Shown one piece after another: positions 13,340 to 26,575 of a DNA stretch of 64,000 bases. This DNA comes from Xylaria sp. FL1777 (lineage: Eukaryota > Ascomycota > Sordariomycetes > Xylariales > Xylariaceae): positions 62,001-126,000 of the forward strand of contig MU400579.1 of assembly GCA_022578965.1 (NCBI GenBank), given 5' to 3'. Position numbers and translations under genes: made by a program. The notes below the pieces were generated by a model. The model was given only the letters and a program-made list of their open reading frames with translations. It was not told where the DNA came from and searched no databases. Position 1 is the first letter of the stretch. The number at the start of each line of letters is the position of its first letter.

Positions 13340-16060
13340 TATGATTGTCTAATTGGATGAAAGACAGCAAAATAACTCTACGATATATACAGATCTCTGC
13401 GCAATAGCGATGAAACAAAATCTTGCAAAAAGCGGTCTACACAAGATTACAAGTGTGCAACCCTGTTAGTGTTAGTATTTTCCCTGCCTCGTCCCCACAC
13501 TTCATATTAGAAGTTATTATGTAATAGAACATACGGTTCTGGTGACAGAAAAGGCGCGGAGAAGCGCGACGCTTTCCGATGGCGAGACGATATTGCTTGC
13601 TCATCTGGGGGAAAAAAACCCAACCATCCAATAAGTGCGTTGGCCACGTCACCTTTACAAGCGAGGCAGCATCCCGTCATACTCTGGGTATTCCCTGGTC
13701 AGCACTAAGCCATGGCCTACGTATGGGTAATACCACGATCTAGAAGTGAGGTGGTATTCTTGGCTGGGGATGTGTGCTTCCTTTGATAAGAAGAACAGGA
13801 TTTGAATATCTTAGAACTAGGTAGTACACATATCCTCATGGTGAGGGGAACCACGCGTTCTGAGAGTGGGCAGTTGTTCGTAGGCGGACTCCTCGGATCT
13901 TCGACTCACTAGGCTACACAAGCAAGCATCAAGTGATATTCCAGTACATAGCAGGCAAATACACGAGTTGTAATATACATAGGTAGATAGGCTATACGCC
14001 TAGGCTCCAGCATAAGTCATAGATGACTAAAAGATGATAACCGTAACTGTTTTTACCCTTGAGGCGTTTATCTACTAGTGCGCTGGCGGTCATATAATAC
14101 ATTGTTCGTTTTCCCGCATCGCGATCGAGATGGTTTAATATAGCTACCCAGCTATTAATAACACGTCAACGGCAAGGTTTTCGCCCTTGTCTGTTTATAT
14201 GCATGTATACATTGGCTACTGACCAATTGCGTCATAGTATCAACTTCGCTAGGATGAAGCGCGGGCTTTTTGTGCTAGCGTTGAATTCGGTCTTCATTCT
14301 CTGTGTAGACTAAGAAATTCGTCAGTGAGGGATGTGGGAATCTCATAACTAATGCTAACTCGTGCAACACATAAGCTTCCTCAAAGTAGGCTTACGGGAC
14401 TAAAAACTCAACTTCCCTACGATGTTAGAAAACCCTCTCAAAATGGTCCAAGTCATCATGGTGTTTAATCATATATAAGGGGTTATATCGAAACATACAT
14501 ACTCACACAAACAGCATCCTCGGCTAACTGTGTTGTCAAGGCCCCATGAAAAACTCAGCTCCCAATGACCCAAAACACTATAAAAATCCAGTTTCCCAGA
14601 TCACAGTAGTATAATTAGTAATAAATGATCATTAGCCATTTAAAAAATGCTTAAATTACTAGACTGCAGAAAAGACTCCAAGTTTAGCTGCGGTTCTGTT
14701 AAGTGCTGTTGGAACCCTAAGTATGGGGTATAATTGACACTGTTGTTACGCAAAGAGCACAGACTATTTATCCGAGATGACGATCTCTGCTCTATACAGA
14801 AAACATTCTTTGCTCTAGAATGTGTGACAAGTGGCTAACGATGCCTGCAATTTATGATGACCGGTATTACATCTTTCGACTAATATTCTATCCATATACA
14901 TGTTGTCATTATTTGCAAATATAGCATCATACCAATCTGTTCGCCTTAATCAATGGTCACTCTATATGTCGAGTATCAATACATATCCTCCTTTGCCCAT
15001 TGTTAACAGAAAACTACTTTTGGAGAAACCCGAGATTCTTGCACAACAAACCATATCTACTCATAACACACCTATGGCTCCTATCAGATCCGGATCGAGC
15101 TGTTGGCAATGGTGAGAAAAGGAATGAGACTTTCGAGACAAATAGTTTCCTTAAGTTTCTATCAGAGCTCTGGTCGTGTCACATATGAGCAACTGCAACA
15201 CTTAAGAGCCCTACTTAACAACATCCAATTCTGCGAATAAGTGTAGATGATAGTGCTACAGTTCCATTCCATGACAACTTCCTCCTCCGACGATGTAAGC
15301 ATAAATAAGCAGAATTATCACACACAAGTCTACATGTAGCGAATACTATGATAAGATGGAATTATTCTGTGGCCGATGCGCCATACAATACGAGCTGATA
15401 TAGTGCTTATTTGCAGGTAACGTGTATCCCAAAAGTGCGTGCCTCTAACTTTTAATTTACATAGGGTTCAGGATCAAGAAATAAAATACCTACCTACCTA
15501 CTCGCAGTAAATAGTCAACGGAGTATACTCTACTAGTCAGAAAGACCTAGTGGGAGCACTCGTTAATATGCTACTTGAATTTTAATTATTCCCCGACAAA
15601 CTGAACCTTATTCCTCAAACCGAAATATTTTATTGTCTATCACAAATCAATGGGGGCTCATATAAGCCATAGGGATAGACTCAACATAGACGATATGTGT
15701 GAATTAGGTGTTTTGTGCTATCTACTATATTTTACAAACTGCGATCCGCAAGGTGGCGACCATGAAGGCAAGATCATGAACAGCCATGTGTGAAAGGGAT
15801 CCGCTCAAAAGCCATTCGCTTAGAGCTTGCAGTCAGTTTGGCTATATTAACTTTTCTGGCCCAACTATGGTAGTTGGGTCTAGCTCATGATCTGGACGAA
15901 GAATCACAAGCCCCCTGGGGACTGCCCATATCGGTAACAATTTCATTATACCGCTTAGTCTCACGCTCCCGACACATTGCGTTACCGCTTTCTATTAAAA
16001 ACCCGGGTGATGAAGATATCTCTTCCGTTCCGACACTGATCTAAGAGCACGTAGGCATAC
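13340..16060. other. Gene-poor A+T-rich interval
   Basis: About 2.7 kb between the tRNA-Gly and the 3' end of the nucleoporin gene. Stops are frequent in all frames and the few short open frames (for example around 14.9-15.2 kb) encode nothing recognisable. No terminal repeats, transposase remnant or RNA gene was identified by eye. Confidence 0.5.
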
Positions 16061-19000
16061 CTAGTGCCCAGCTATGATGTTGTTGTAATGGGACCATGCC
16101 AAGTCTTTGGAGTGTTTCAGTAGAACATCCTCTGTCAGCGGCAGGTGTAGGATTCTGTCATGACCCAACTAAAGAAAATTAGTAAGTTGCTTAAAGATTT
16201 CGGAGAAGATGTGCTGCTTTACCTCCCCGACCTTGGCCATGCTGACGACTATCTTAGCGACCTCAGCAGCCATTTCGGTAAGAGCCGCGTACTCTATTAC
16301 CCCAGCCTCCGGCGTATTACCATGCATTGCAGGTAAACCCTCGAGTAAACTATTGACCAACATCTGTGAAGGTTCTTCGGCACGGCGGTGGCAGCCCATG
16401 AGCTGCAGGAAAGCCTTATAAATCTCACCTCCGAGATTCCAGTCAGGAACATGCGAATGCCGGCCTTCGAATTGCTGAAGAACATCGGCTAGCCCGTCAT
16501 AGTCTCGTTCAATGATAGTCTTCGGCGCGACCTCCTTGACGAAGGTCTGGTGAGCTTCAGCCCAAGATTCGGCACGAAGCAAGCAGCGGACTTCAGCTAC
16601 AGCGTCCTTTTTTGCACTTCGCATGTACAATGCTTTTGAATGCCAGATCCATTGTGTGGGGATTTTGTAATCCGCCACCAGTTTCCTGAACGAGGTGGAG
16701 TCATCGTTTCCGATGAATGCTGCATGTCGGCACAAGTGATCCTGGATAGCTCTGGCACGCGCATTTGGATCGGTGAGGTGCAGCAAGACGAAGACGGCCT
16801 CAAGCCAACTGCCTTCATTTGTCAGCTGCGCAGCGAAAGAGATTGTTGCCGCGTCAGCTTTCTCGGTAGCGTTCTTTCCAAATGAGAGTCGACCAGTGGA
16901 TGCAAGTGCCTGGCCAAGTTGCCAACAAAGGCGGTAATCTAGCGGGGACAACTGGGAGTTCTCTGGCCGAATGATAGCTTCAAGATCAGCCCGGCTGTCT
17001 GAGTATAACTTCAGGAGGCCCCAGAGAAGATCCTCTCTATCGTCTTGGCGAGTATCATCCCAAATGGGCGAAATCCCATGCTGGGCAAACCATACAATGG
17101 GGCGTAACTCCTTGTCCTGCTCCACATCTTCCTTGTATTTTTCAAATGCCTCGGCAATGCTGCTATCTGTAGAGATCGCGTACCATAGCCTCAACCCGAA
17201 AGCCTGCTGCCAGTTGAGACCGAACCTCTCCGAAATTAAAAAGGATTCTGCGCGATCTTCCAGCGCTCCCTTTGTCCCTTCACATGCACACACGTTGCCG
17301 CTAAGCATCTCATATAGAGCTCGAATGGGCTGCGAGAATTCAGACAAGACAGTGGCGTCTTGCCACTCTCGGAGCTGTTCTCGTAAATCCTTCTTTAACC
17401 TATCATTGGTTCCGATCAGCGAGACCAACGTTGCGAGACGAAAGTTCTTCCCTTCCAGGAGATATTTGCATGCTTCAGCGACGCGATGACCTGACAGAGC
17501 CGCTAATGCTTTTTCCTCGTGTGTGTGCGCCATGGCTACTGCTCTATTTGTACGATCGTCTACCATGGATTCCCATAGCCGGGATAGATTCTCGCGACGA
17601 AGCTTCTCAACGGCTTCCGGTTCCGCCTGTAATTCTAAGGGAATTTTGACGTTGTCAAATAGGACACTAGCGAGTTCCCACACAAGTCGCTCGTGCTCCT
17701 CGGCTGAGTTCTTAGATCCACTGGTAGCAGAAAAATCCTTGAGGCTCAATCTTGGGTGCAACTCTACAGCTGGAATACCGTCGATGAGATGGACTTGTGC
17801 TAACTTTGAATGCGTATTAATGGCCTTGGCAGACATCTGGGTGGTGGGCAAATTAGTGATTGGAACGATGCTTCTTTCTCATTAGTAGACTCACCTCATT
17901 AGCGAATTTGGCGATTCGAATATCCTGGGTCTCCGAAACAACACCTCCTTTCATGATAGTCATCAATCCATTTTTCTCGGTTATGCGGCCTGATCGACCG
18001 AAGGCGGCGGCGCTTGGCGAAGTAGAAAATATGAGCGTGCCGCCGGGCCCCCAGGTAGGCCGCATTGTATTATGCCAAGTTCGGTCTGTGTGATTCATAT
18101 CGCTTTCCTCTATATGCTTTGTAACACGTTTGTATGGCCACTATACCCAAGAAAATCAGTTAGTATATGCATACCTAATTTTGATAACTACATGACTTAT
18201 TTCCACTAGTCCACTCATGTGGCCGGAACAATCGGAATATGACAGACCTTAACACCTTCCGGCCGGATCGAGGCCTGAAGATTTTCTGTGGGAACCTTTG
18301 CCTTTTCAAACAGTGAATTCATCAGATCAATGCTAGTTGCAAAACCTTTACTGTCCGATACAATCCTTTTCTTTGTAGGCGAGGCCTTTCCAATGGTGTC
18401 AACTGCTGACTGGTGTTTATCTGCTTCGTGAATGCTCCTAAGCAGCGCCCGATCGCGCTTCTGGGGACTAATTGACTTGCTGAGCATGTCCATCCAATCG
18501 TCACCGGCGGCAACCTGAACTCTCATCGGCGTTGCCGAGCTCTTGATTGCACGCATCCTTGCTCTCATAATACCAGCGGGGGTTTCATGGGCAAGATCTG
18601 ACTGGCTACCATCGAACGAGTCTTCATCGTGCTCCGCGGCGAGATGGTGCCCGAGGTGATCACTCGCATCATCATTCACCTCAGACATCGCATATTCATT
18701 GTCCGCCATGCCTTGATCCAAAGAAACAAGTGCATGCGGCGCAGAACCCACGGAGCGATTAGCTAAAAAAGACGACCTGGACACATTGACCTCTGCCATC
18801 TCAGATTCGTCACTTGCATAGTCATACTCGTTCGGCTCGAAAGCACCTGGAGGAGGAGGATGTTTTGCCGTTCGGTTCAGGCTTTCGTCTTGATCAGATC
18901 CTTCAGGGGATATCTCTATAGCCCCATACAATGCTCCTGTCGAAGACGCCGGCGCGGCGTCCTCCTCCTCATCGCTATCATCTAGGCCGTATGTTGTGAA

Positions 19001-22000
19001 GTGTTCAACAGAGAATGTCCATTCACCAGTATCCGCATTGTATTTCTCGAATTTGGTATCGGGGATCTTTTCAAGACGCTGAACATGTTTCGTGATTGAG
19101 GTAGGTTTACCAGTTCTCGAAGCGCGAGGCCAGGCATTTTCTAGGTTGATGAGAGCCGGCACGTTTAAACCTTTGCCAACGGGAGGCTTCCCACCAGGAT
19201 TGGGGTAGACTGTCGCTGACCGAGGCGTTAGGACAACAATACCATCGTAAATAGTATCGACATCTATCGATGTTAGATCCACCGGGACCTTGAATTTGAC
19301 ATAACCAACGTTCTCTCGTCCAACGGTGAAATTGGCAACTTTCTGGCGTTGGATTCGATTCATATTCTGAATTTCGTCTTTTGTTGGAGACATCCAATAC
19401 TGGCCTGGCTCGCCGTCGCGAGGCGCATTTGAATTTCGGATTGGAGGTGAAGCAGGTTCATCCTCATGCACGATCGCAAGCTCATTACCCTTGATTTGTT
19501 CCATTTCAGGTGCCGATAATGCAGATTCAGGTTTAGACCCGTTCACGCCGTTTGTGACCTTGGGTCTGAGGTATCCAAGCTGCTCCGCGCTTGGAGTTGA
19601 ACTGGGCGAACCATTAGTAGCGCTCCCGTCTTCATTCGCCTGCACGTTACTCGTGTCAAAGCTGACTCGCTTCGTTAATTTGCGAGCTGTATTTGGAGTT
19701 TCCGGTGTTGGTTTATCCTTAGTAGGCGTGGAGAATAGATCGCTGCGAAGCTCCTTGTTGATGACGAGTTTCTTTACGCTGCCGTTATTGTACGTTTTCG
19801 GTCCTAAACTGGCCGAGAACGCGCCCGGCACCAAGACACTATCTTCGACGTTAAAGCTGCGTCGTAAATTGCTTGTCGACACGCTCTTTCCGAGATTGCG
19901 AGACAAGCTTCCACCTAGCAGACCCTGTGACAATGCGCCAGGCGTGCTAGCAACGCTTGAAGGACTGTTTGGTGTGCCATACGTGCTGTATGTGAATCCG
20001 TAACCACGTTTCTGAGGCGTGACAAACTTTGAAGCAGACGGATGAAGCCTGTAATAAGGTAAAATTGATGGTCGCCTAGACTGTCTCTTATTTGTCGGTG
20101 TAGCAAGGGGGCCGGGGTTTATGGCCTCATTACTGCCGAAGTTCGCGAATAGGGAGCCGTATGCATTAGGGTCAGTGATACTCGCTGTAAATGACTGCGC
20201 ATTCGACTGAGATCCTTGAAAGTTGCCAAACAGGGAGCTGCCTGCATTGTTCTGAGGCTGCTGCGCAGCGGAAGAACCAAACGCGGATCCTTGTTGTGTG
20301 TTTTGAACACCGAATAAGCTGCCTCCTCCTGACTGTGTAGTTGCCCCAAACAAACCTGGCTTCTGCTGGTTCGGGTTTGCAGATCCAAAAAGACCGCCAC
20401 TCTGTTGTGGTTGTGGCTGCTGATTTTGATTATTTTGTCCTATTGAACCAAACATTCCACCACCTGTGTTAGTGGGTTGTGTGGTTCCAGCATTGCCGAA
20501 TAGCCCCCCAGTGGTTCCTGTTGCAGGCTTATTGCCAAAAAGGCCGCCTCCAGTCTGGGTATTGTTCAGTTGACCAAATGCGCTTGTATTGTTGGTACTG
20601 TTTCCAAAGACTCCGCCGCCAGTGTTGGTGGGAGTACCGGAATTGCCAAATAGGCCCGTACCTGCTGGCTTTTGCTGGTTGCCGAACAAACCTCCCGTTT
20701 GCTGCTGCTGGTTCTGGGCGCCAAAACCACCAGTATTGCCAAACGCATTCGTAGCCTGTTGATTGCTGTTCCCGAACAAACCTCCACCGGTATTATTGTT
20801 ACTGTTGTTATTGTTGCTGTTCCCGAAGAGACCACCACTTTGATTGGCATTCGCGTTGCCAAAGGCGTTGCTGTTGCTACCAAATCCACCTGTATTCGCG
20901 CCAGCATTTCCGAAGCTGAAGCCAGACTTGTTCTGGTTATTATTCCCAAACATTCCACCTCCAGCAGTGGCATTTGTTGAACCAAATGCGCCTGTGCCGG
21001 TACCAGTATTAGTACCAAAGCCGCCTGTTCCAGAAGTTGCAAACAGACTGCCAGACTGAGTTGGCTGTGATGTTGTCGGGCCACCGCCAAATAGACTACC
21101 AGTAGTGGCAGGTTTATTGCCGAATAAACCACCGCCAGTAGTGGAACCGAAGGCGCTTGACCCTGTGTTGGTGGAACCAAATGCTCCGCCTGTCGAGGAA
21201 TTATTGCCAAAAAGGCCACCCCCGGTGGTATTTGGGGTCGAGCTGCCGAAGGCTGAGTTGGTAGGCTGGTTGCCAGAACCGAAGCTGCCAAAGCCAGATC
21301 CAACGCCAAATGTGTTGCTTCCCGAAGCACCGCCGTAGCGACGACCGGCAGCATAATCTGTGAGTCGTAGTTCTTCCGCCGACCATTTTTTATAGGCGTC
21401 TTGAAACAAGATGTTTTGGAAGGAATTCTGAGCAGCGCTACCGGCGCCTTCCTTTTCTACCAAAGGTTGAAAATTCGTCACATTGGCGGTGCCCGGCGGA
21501 TCGCCCACAGCACCCAATGCAGTGTTGGCGGGATTGTTAGCTGTGTTGCCGAAACTCCCAAATGTAGAGGTTGTACCGGCGTTACCGTTGCCAAAGAGAC
21601 CGCCCGCGTTACCGGTTGTCGCGGATCCGAAAGCAGGCTTGTTGGCGGGATTGCTACCAAAAAGCGACGATCCAGTCCCGCCGCCGAAAGGACTCGACGT
21701 TGACGCATTGTTTGTATTGGACGAGCCGAAGCCGCCGAAGCCACCGCCAGTTGTTGCTGTGGTAGAGTTACCAAATAAGCCACCACCTGCAGATGAAGTA
21801 CTTCCAAAGCCTCCGGGTTTGGCACCGAAAGCGCTGGTATTATTGCCGGATCCAAATCCGCCTAGCCTTACATGTCAGTGCGCTGCTAGATACTGAGAAG
21901 ACAACACAATTTGGAAATGGAAGTCGTGGTAAAAATTCGGACGTACCGGTCGTGCCCGACCCGAAGGTTGTTGGAGTACCTCCAGAACCGAAGATACCGC

Positions 22001-22248
22001 CGCCACCACTGGGAGTGCCGGAGCCGAAGCCACCGGTGGCGTTTCCGGGATTCGAACCGAATGCTGTAGCGAATGCTTTGGTTGGAAGGGGTTCAAGGAG
22101 AAAGTAGGCTTAATAGGGGAAGTGAGGACTTACCTGAACCCGTATTGGTATTGGAGCTGCCAAAGGCACCAAAGCCACCAGTGTTATTGTTATTGTTGCT
22201 GCCAAAGCCGCCGCCACCACTACCGAAGCCGCTGCCGAACGCAGACAT
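16061..22248 (-). CDS. NUP145: Nup98-Nup96 nucleoporin precursor (SonB/Nup189/Nup145 type)
   Basis: Precursor of two nuclear pore proteins. Six exons on the minus strand: 22248-22134, 22063-21947, 21861-18248, 18140-17895, 17836-16223 and 16168-16061, giving 1937 residues. Residues 1 to about 570 are FG/GLFG repeats that form the pore's permeability barrier. A GLEBS-like segment (KKWSAEELRLTDY) lies at about 200-250 and would bind Gle2/Rae1. The autoproteolytic (peptidase S59) domain ends in HFTTYG at 1031-1036; by family precedent it should cut after F1032. This would release a Nup98-like part and a 905-residue Nup96-like part of the Y complex. The introns at 18141-18247 (TACTAAC branch) and 16169-16222 each remove an in-frame stop; the last exon restores the expected LPLTEDV ending. 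This is the A. nidulans SonB / S. pombe Nup189 arrangement, equivalent to yeast Nup145. Confidence 0.93.
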
Positions 22249-24586
22249 GGTGACTGGCTCTGGCTAGTGAACGGTACGCGTCGAGGACGGTTGTATGCTG
22301 GCGCGTCTGACGCGAGAGGGTGGTTAAGGAGGTGGTTGAACACAACTAGGCCGAGGGAGGCATGGAAGAGAATGTCTGACGGCGGTATTCGTAGACGAGT
22401 CGAAGACGGATGGTCGAGAGTATGAGTGTTGAGAAGACAGGCGGTTGATTTGCCACCCGGGAGCTGGTGATGCGATGGTCGACTTTTTTTTTCGGCGTCA
22501 GAATCGCAAAAGTGACGAGTCGCGTAGAGAGACGATATGGGAATTGAATAGTGTAAATGAATTAGCCCGAAAGATGGGAAGGAATGAAGACCAGTGAAGA
22601 AGAGAAAAAGAAGAAGGACTGTTGCGACCTGAGGCGGAGGGTAGGAGGTGGTGGTGTGCTGGTGATGATGTAGTAGCAGCAGCAGCAGCAGCTAGGTAAA
22701 GTCAAGGCCAAGGTCAAGGAGCTCGAAGAAAGCAGATTGTTTGCGAATTCCCGCGACGGGGCTAGAGTAGGCAAGGTACTGTAAGTAGGTAAGTACTCAG
22801 ACAATAGAAGCGGCTGGGGCTGGGCTGGCTGGCTTTCTGGAAGAGAAAGGCGCTGTGCGGGCCGCCTAGCAAATTTCTAGTCAAATGGGAAATGGCCTTA
22901 CTTAGGCAGTGGTGGGGTGCCTCTGTGGTCTCTGTGGTACCAATTGCCAGGTATGAATGGGATTGGTGCACGCTTGGTCAAGTGGTCTGAGCTTACGCCT
23001 CCACTACAAGTACCTAGGTACACACACTACAGACGCGAGTGTCACTCAATTTCTTGTCAGACTGTTGCCAGCCGTCGAGCACTGACACCAAGTCACGAAT
23101 GCACACCAGTCACGGAGCCCAAGACAGCGTTACCTATCTACCTAGGTACCTAGTCTATGACAGAGAAAACTGCAACTTGACAATTAGGGGGCATAAATTA
23201 GGCGGGCATAAGTACATAAGGCGAGATACGTACGGTGGGATGAATGTGTAACTGGGGCGTTCTAAGTCTCAAGCAATAGCCATGCCCTTATTTCCATCAG
23301 AGGGAGAAGAGACGTGAGAGATGGGCTCAAGAGGTTAGGTGATGAACTATCTTTTATACTGGTTCCTATCACGGTTGATTGTTAAGCAAGGCATACTTCG
23401 TGATTGCTGCCTAACACTGCCAACCAATCATTCTTTCGTGCAACGCTTCCTCGGCTCCCTTGATAAGCACTCTGCACAGCCAGAGAGAGTCAAACTACCC
23501 TCACGTGCACATATGCATAGGTACTGCGTAAACTTGGTACTTACCTAACCTGCCATTGAACCGTCCAGTACAATGTGTAAGTATTGTAATATTGTAATAC
23601 CTATTTGTATGTAGTAGGTAGACAATAGACATACATACATACAGACTTTTTTAGACAAACAGTCCCGAATACATACATACCACGTACTTAGGTATGTGAA
23701 TGGGTGAGGGCGGTGAGGTTACCTTCATCAATTAGGTGAGTGTGTTTATGTATGTGTAGATACTTAGAGGTGTGTTGTAGACGCGACACTTGGGGTCATC
23801 CCTGGACAGCCTACCTACAGAGTACCTATAGTGGGTACCGAAAAAGACGCGACCGGTCGTCAACCGGGCCTGCGCCCATACAAAACTAACCCCCCCCGAC
23901 GCGCTTCTGGCCAAGCCTACCCAAGTAATCTAGAACCTAGGAAAGCAAGCTTCAGGTGTTCCTGAGCACTTCCACCAATTGCGCCGCTTCGCAAAAACAC
24001 GCGCGTAAGAGAAGCGGTCGGTAATCCTCCTTCACGATACCAACAATCCGCATTCATGCACAATTGCTTCCACCAGCCCGTCTGAGTTGAACATAATTCA
24101 AACAGTTCTAACCTCCTGCCGCGACCGCTATGGACATTGCTGCATTGGACTTCGAACGACATCCCCTACGACAACATCCAGCCTCCTACTAATAACTTGC
24201 TTGCGCATCCCCCAGCCGACTAATTTCCTGCTATTGAAGCTTGAGGCGTCGACTTCAACAACCTCTTCTGTCGCATTCTGTAGCTCGTACTGTACACCCG
24301 CGAAACCGTGTCTGTTTTCTTGGTAACTCCACCTTCCAACGAGCATCCAGCGCTTCGATCAACCGCTCGCTACTCCCTAACCTCCATACAATATACGCAG
24401 TACGACTAAATATTGCATTTTACAAACGGCGCTGCTGGCGAAGAATATTGCATCTTCTAGCCAATTTTCTTGTAAAAAAGGGAAAACCTCCCATCCTTAT
24501 CTCCTGCATAACTGAATTGAGTTCGGTCCTGGATTCTCGAATCAAAGGCTAGCTCCGCGGAGCTGCATTCGCAGTGCTTTCAAAAC
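22249..24586. other. Divergent intergenic region between the nucleoporin and centrin genes
   Basis: About 2.3 kb that should carry the promoters of both flanking genes, which point away from each other. It holds an AGC microsatellite near 22.68 kb, several TACCTAGGTA-like palindromes (about 23.01-23.16 kb) and CATA repeats near 23.63 kb. No gene was recognised. The last 500 bases probably form the centrin leader. Confidence 0.5.
22673..22692 (+). repeat. AGC trinucleotide microsatellite
   Basis: Six to seven perfect AGC units lie in non-coding sequence upstream of the nucleoporin gene. Confidence 0.8.
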
Positions 24587-25342
24587 ATGATGGCATCAGG
24601 GATAAACAACTATGCTGGTGGGAGTATGAATGAGTATGCCGGAGCAGGCATGCACGGTGCATCCGTACGCGCGGGACCTTCGCGGTCAGGCACGCGTTTC
24701 GCTGGAGCAGTGCGGAATCCTGAACACGCGGACCCGTGGGATCAAATAAGTGACGAGCATAGAAGTGAGATCAACGACTGTGTAAGTGACCGCACCCCTC
24801 ATAACAGACATCACCTCATTATGGGACACGAGCTTCGGGAACAGAAAACTGACCACCTTCGGCTTGTGTAGTTCCATCTTTTCGACATGAACAAAGACGA
24901 TCAACTCGACTTCTCAGAGTTCCGTTACGCACTCCAGGCCCTCGGCTTCAGCAATCTGTCGCGTCCAGATCTAATCACAGCTTTTAAGTCAACAGCCCAC
25001 CCCAAACCCAATTGGACACCACTGCCATCTATCCCTGGGCAACCTCCACCAGTTACGACACCTACTGTTGTCGACTTGAGGCTGTCGCGCGAAGGGTTCC
25101 AGAGCATCGCCGCCAAGTACATTGCCGCGCGAGACCCGCGCGAGGAGCTGCTTAAGACGTTCGTGCTATTCGACAAGGGCACCAAAGGCATGATCACGGT
25201 GGACGACCTGCGCACCGTCGTCAAGGAGCTGAACGAGGACGTACCAGAGAATGAGATTCATAGCATGATCGAGCAATTCGACGTCGAGGGCAAGGGCGGC
25301 GTAAGTCGCGAGGAATTCGTGGGCATCTTCCTCGATAGGTGA
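24587..25342 (+). CDS. CDC31: Centrin-like EF-hand protein (Cdc31 type)
   Basis: Calcium-binding protein of the centrin family, needed in yeast for spindle-pole-body duplication and mRNA export. Exons 24587-24781 and 24872-25342 join over a 90-base GTAAGT...TAG intron inside the first EF-hand, giving 221 residues; the join reads EINDC|FHLFDMN. The first 50 residues are Gly/Ala-rich and not conserved. The first EF loop (DMNKDDQLDFSE) has good Ca2+ ligands. After it comes a proline-rich spacer (about 100-130) not found in yeast Cdc31. The third hand (DKGTKGMITVDD) is degenerate and the fourth (DVEGKGGVSREE) plausible. The segment between EF1 and EF3 keeps the helix pattern but no clear loop. 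Another calmodulin-like protein is possible, but the ALGF and FDKGTKG segments favour centrin. Confidence 0.82.
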
Positions 25343-26575
25343 CCCAGGATAACTGTCACCAAACGAAAAGAGTAGTGAAAAAAAGTAGAAGGCCCCTCGA
25401 TCTATCGTTCTTCGCGAAGTATTATCGAGTTAAATCCCGATGGGACATCAGGCCTCGGGCAAACAAGAGGCAGGCCGAGTAAAAAGAAACGAACAAGAGG
25501 CACCTAAGGAGAAGAAGGGCCCACTGACGCATATGAATGCCGGCTAGATTCTTCGCCTCTACAAACAATAGGGTATGCCGAGAAAGTTACGCCAAGCCTG
25601 CTTCGAGAGCAGAGCGTCCAGTGAATACTCAAGAAAGACACGGCCCCTTCGCTCAGTTGGGCGACGTACCGAGCCACAAGCATTAATACCTACCTACCTA
25701 CCTACCTACCTACTTAGTGTCCGCCTCGACAGAGCGACACCACGGCGCCCAAGGAGGGAAAATACTCCGCCCACCTAGCTGGTATACAAGACAAAAGAGG
25801 CTAGCAAGGGAAGGAAACTGGCGAGAGGAGGAAGAGTAGGAGAAACAATGACAATGATTGGCGATGGACTTTCAACGTTGTATATACACACCCGCTTTTT
25901 TTGCGTATACTAATACTATAATCCAAATAGGAGCTAGAATAAAAGCTTCCGCCATGTCTAACACCACACAATCCTCCCCTATGGGTTTATAGTGTAGATA
26001 GCGTCTACCTAGCCAACCACATGGCTTATGTGACAATACGAAACCATCAACAAACCACCCGCACACGCAATAGCAAAACGAAAAAAAAAAAAAAAGAGAT
26101 TTTGTCCGGTGCAGTGAATCTTTCCTCCCCCTCACTCTTTCTTTCCACGTGGGTTTCTACAAGGCAGGACAAAGTGGGCAATGAGGTAATCCCCGTAGGC
26201 TGGATGTAGTAGTTGTAGATTGGTATCGCGCTGCCCTAATGTACAACTTCGCATCCTCTTTCCGTACATACCCTGACTTCTTTTCCCTCCGCCTCTTGCT
26301 GCCTTTCCAGACTGTCTTCGTCTTCTACTAATGAGGCCCCCACTCATTCCAGGTAGGTATTAATTCAAAATAAGGCACGCCATAATATAATGGTTGGCAT
26401 TGGGACAGGCACCCTCCCAACAAACCCCGCCGCTAAAATAGAAGTAGACAGTTTGGGTTCGGTAGAAATCCGGTATGCATTTGACTCGTTACCCTCAGGC
26501 GAAAGCAAGCAAGGTGCCAACCAAAGAAGCAGCAATCAACGACACCTAACGCACATTTGTGTGAACATAAGAAGA
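25343..26575. other. Convergent 3' region between centrin and epsin genes
   Basis: About 1.2 kb between two convergent stops, so mostly 3' untranslated and spacer sequence. It includes a TACC microsatellite and a poly-A run near 26.08 kb. No gene is seen. Confidence 0.55.
25687..25713 (+). repeat. TACC tetranucleotide microsatellite
   Basis: Six to seven TACC units in tandem in the centrin-epsin intergenic gap. The unit is the half-site of the TACCTAGGTA palindrome found elsewhere in the window. Confidence 0.8.

Noticed and set aside
20566..21354. Open frame of 262 codons on - within the nucleoporin FG repeats
   Set aside because: It is a shifted frame of the repetitive FG coding sequence and shows only Leu/Val/Ala-rich filler.
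22968..23012. tRNA-like A box (CTTGGTCAAGTGGTCTGAG)
   Set aside because: Only the 5' part resembles a tRNA-Leu/Ser; no stems or B box follow.
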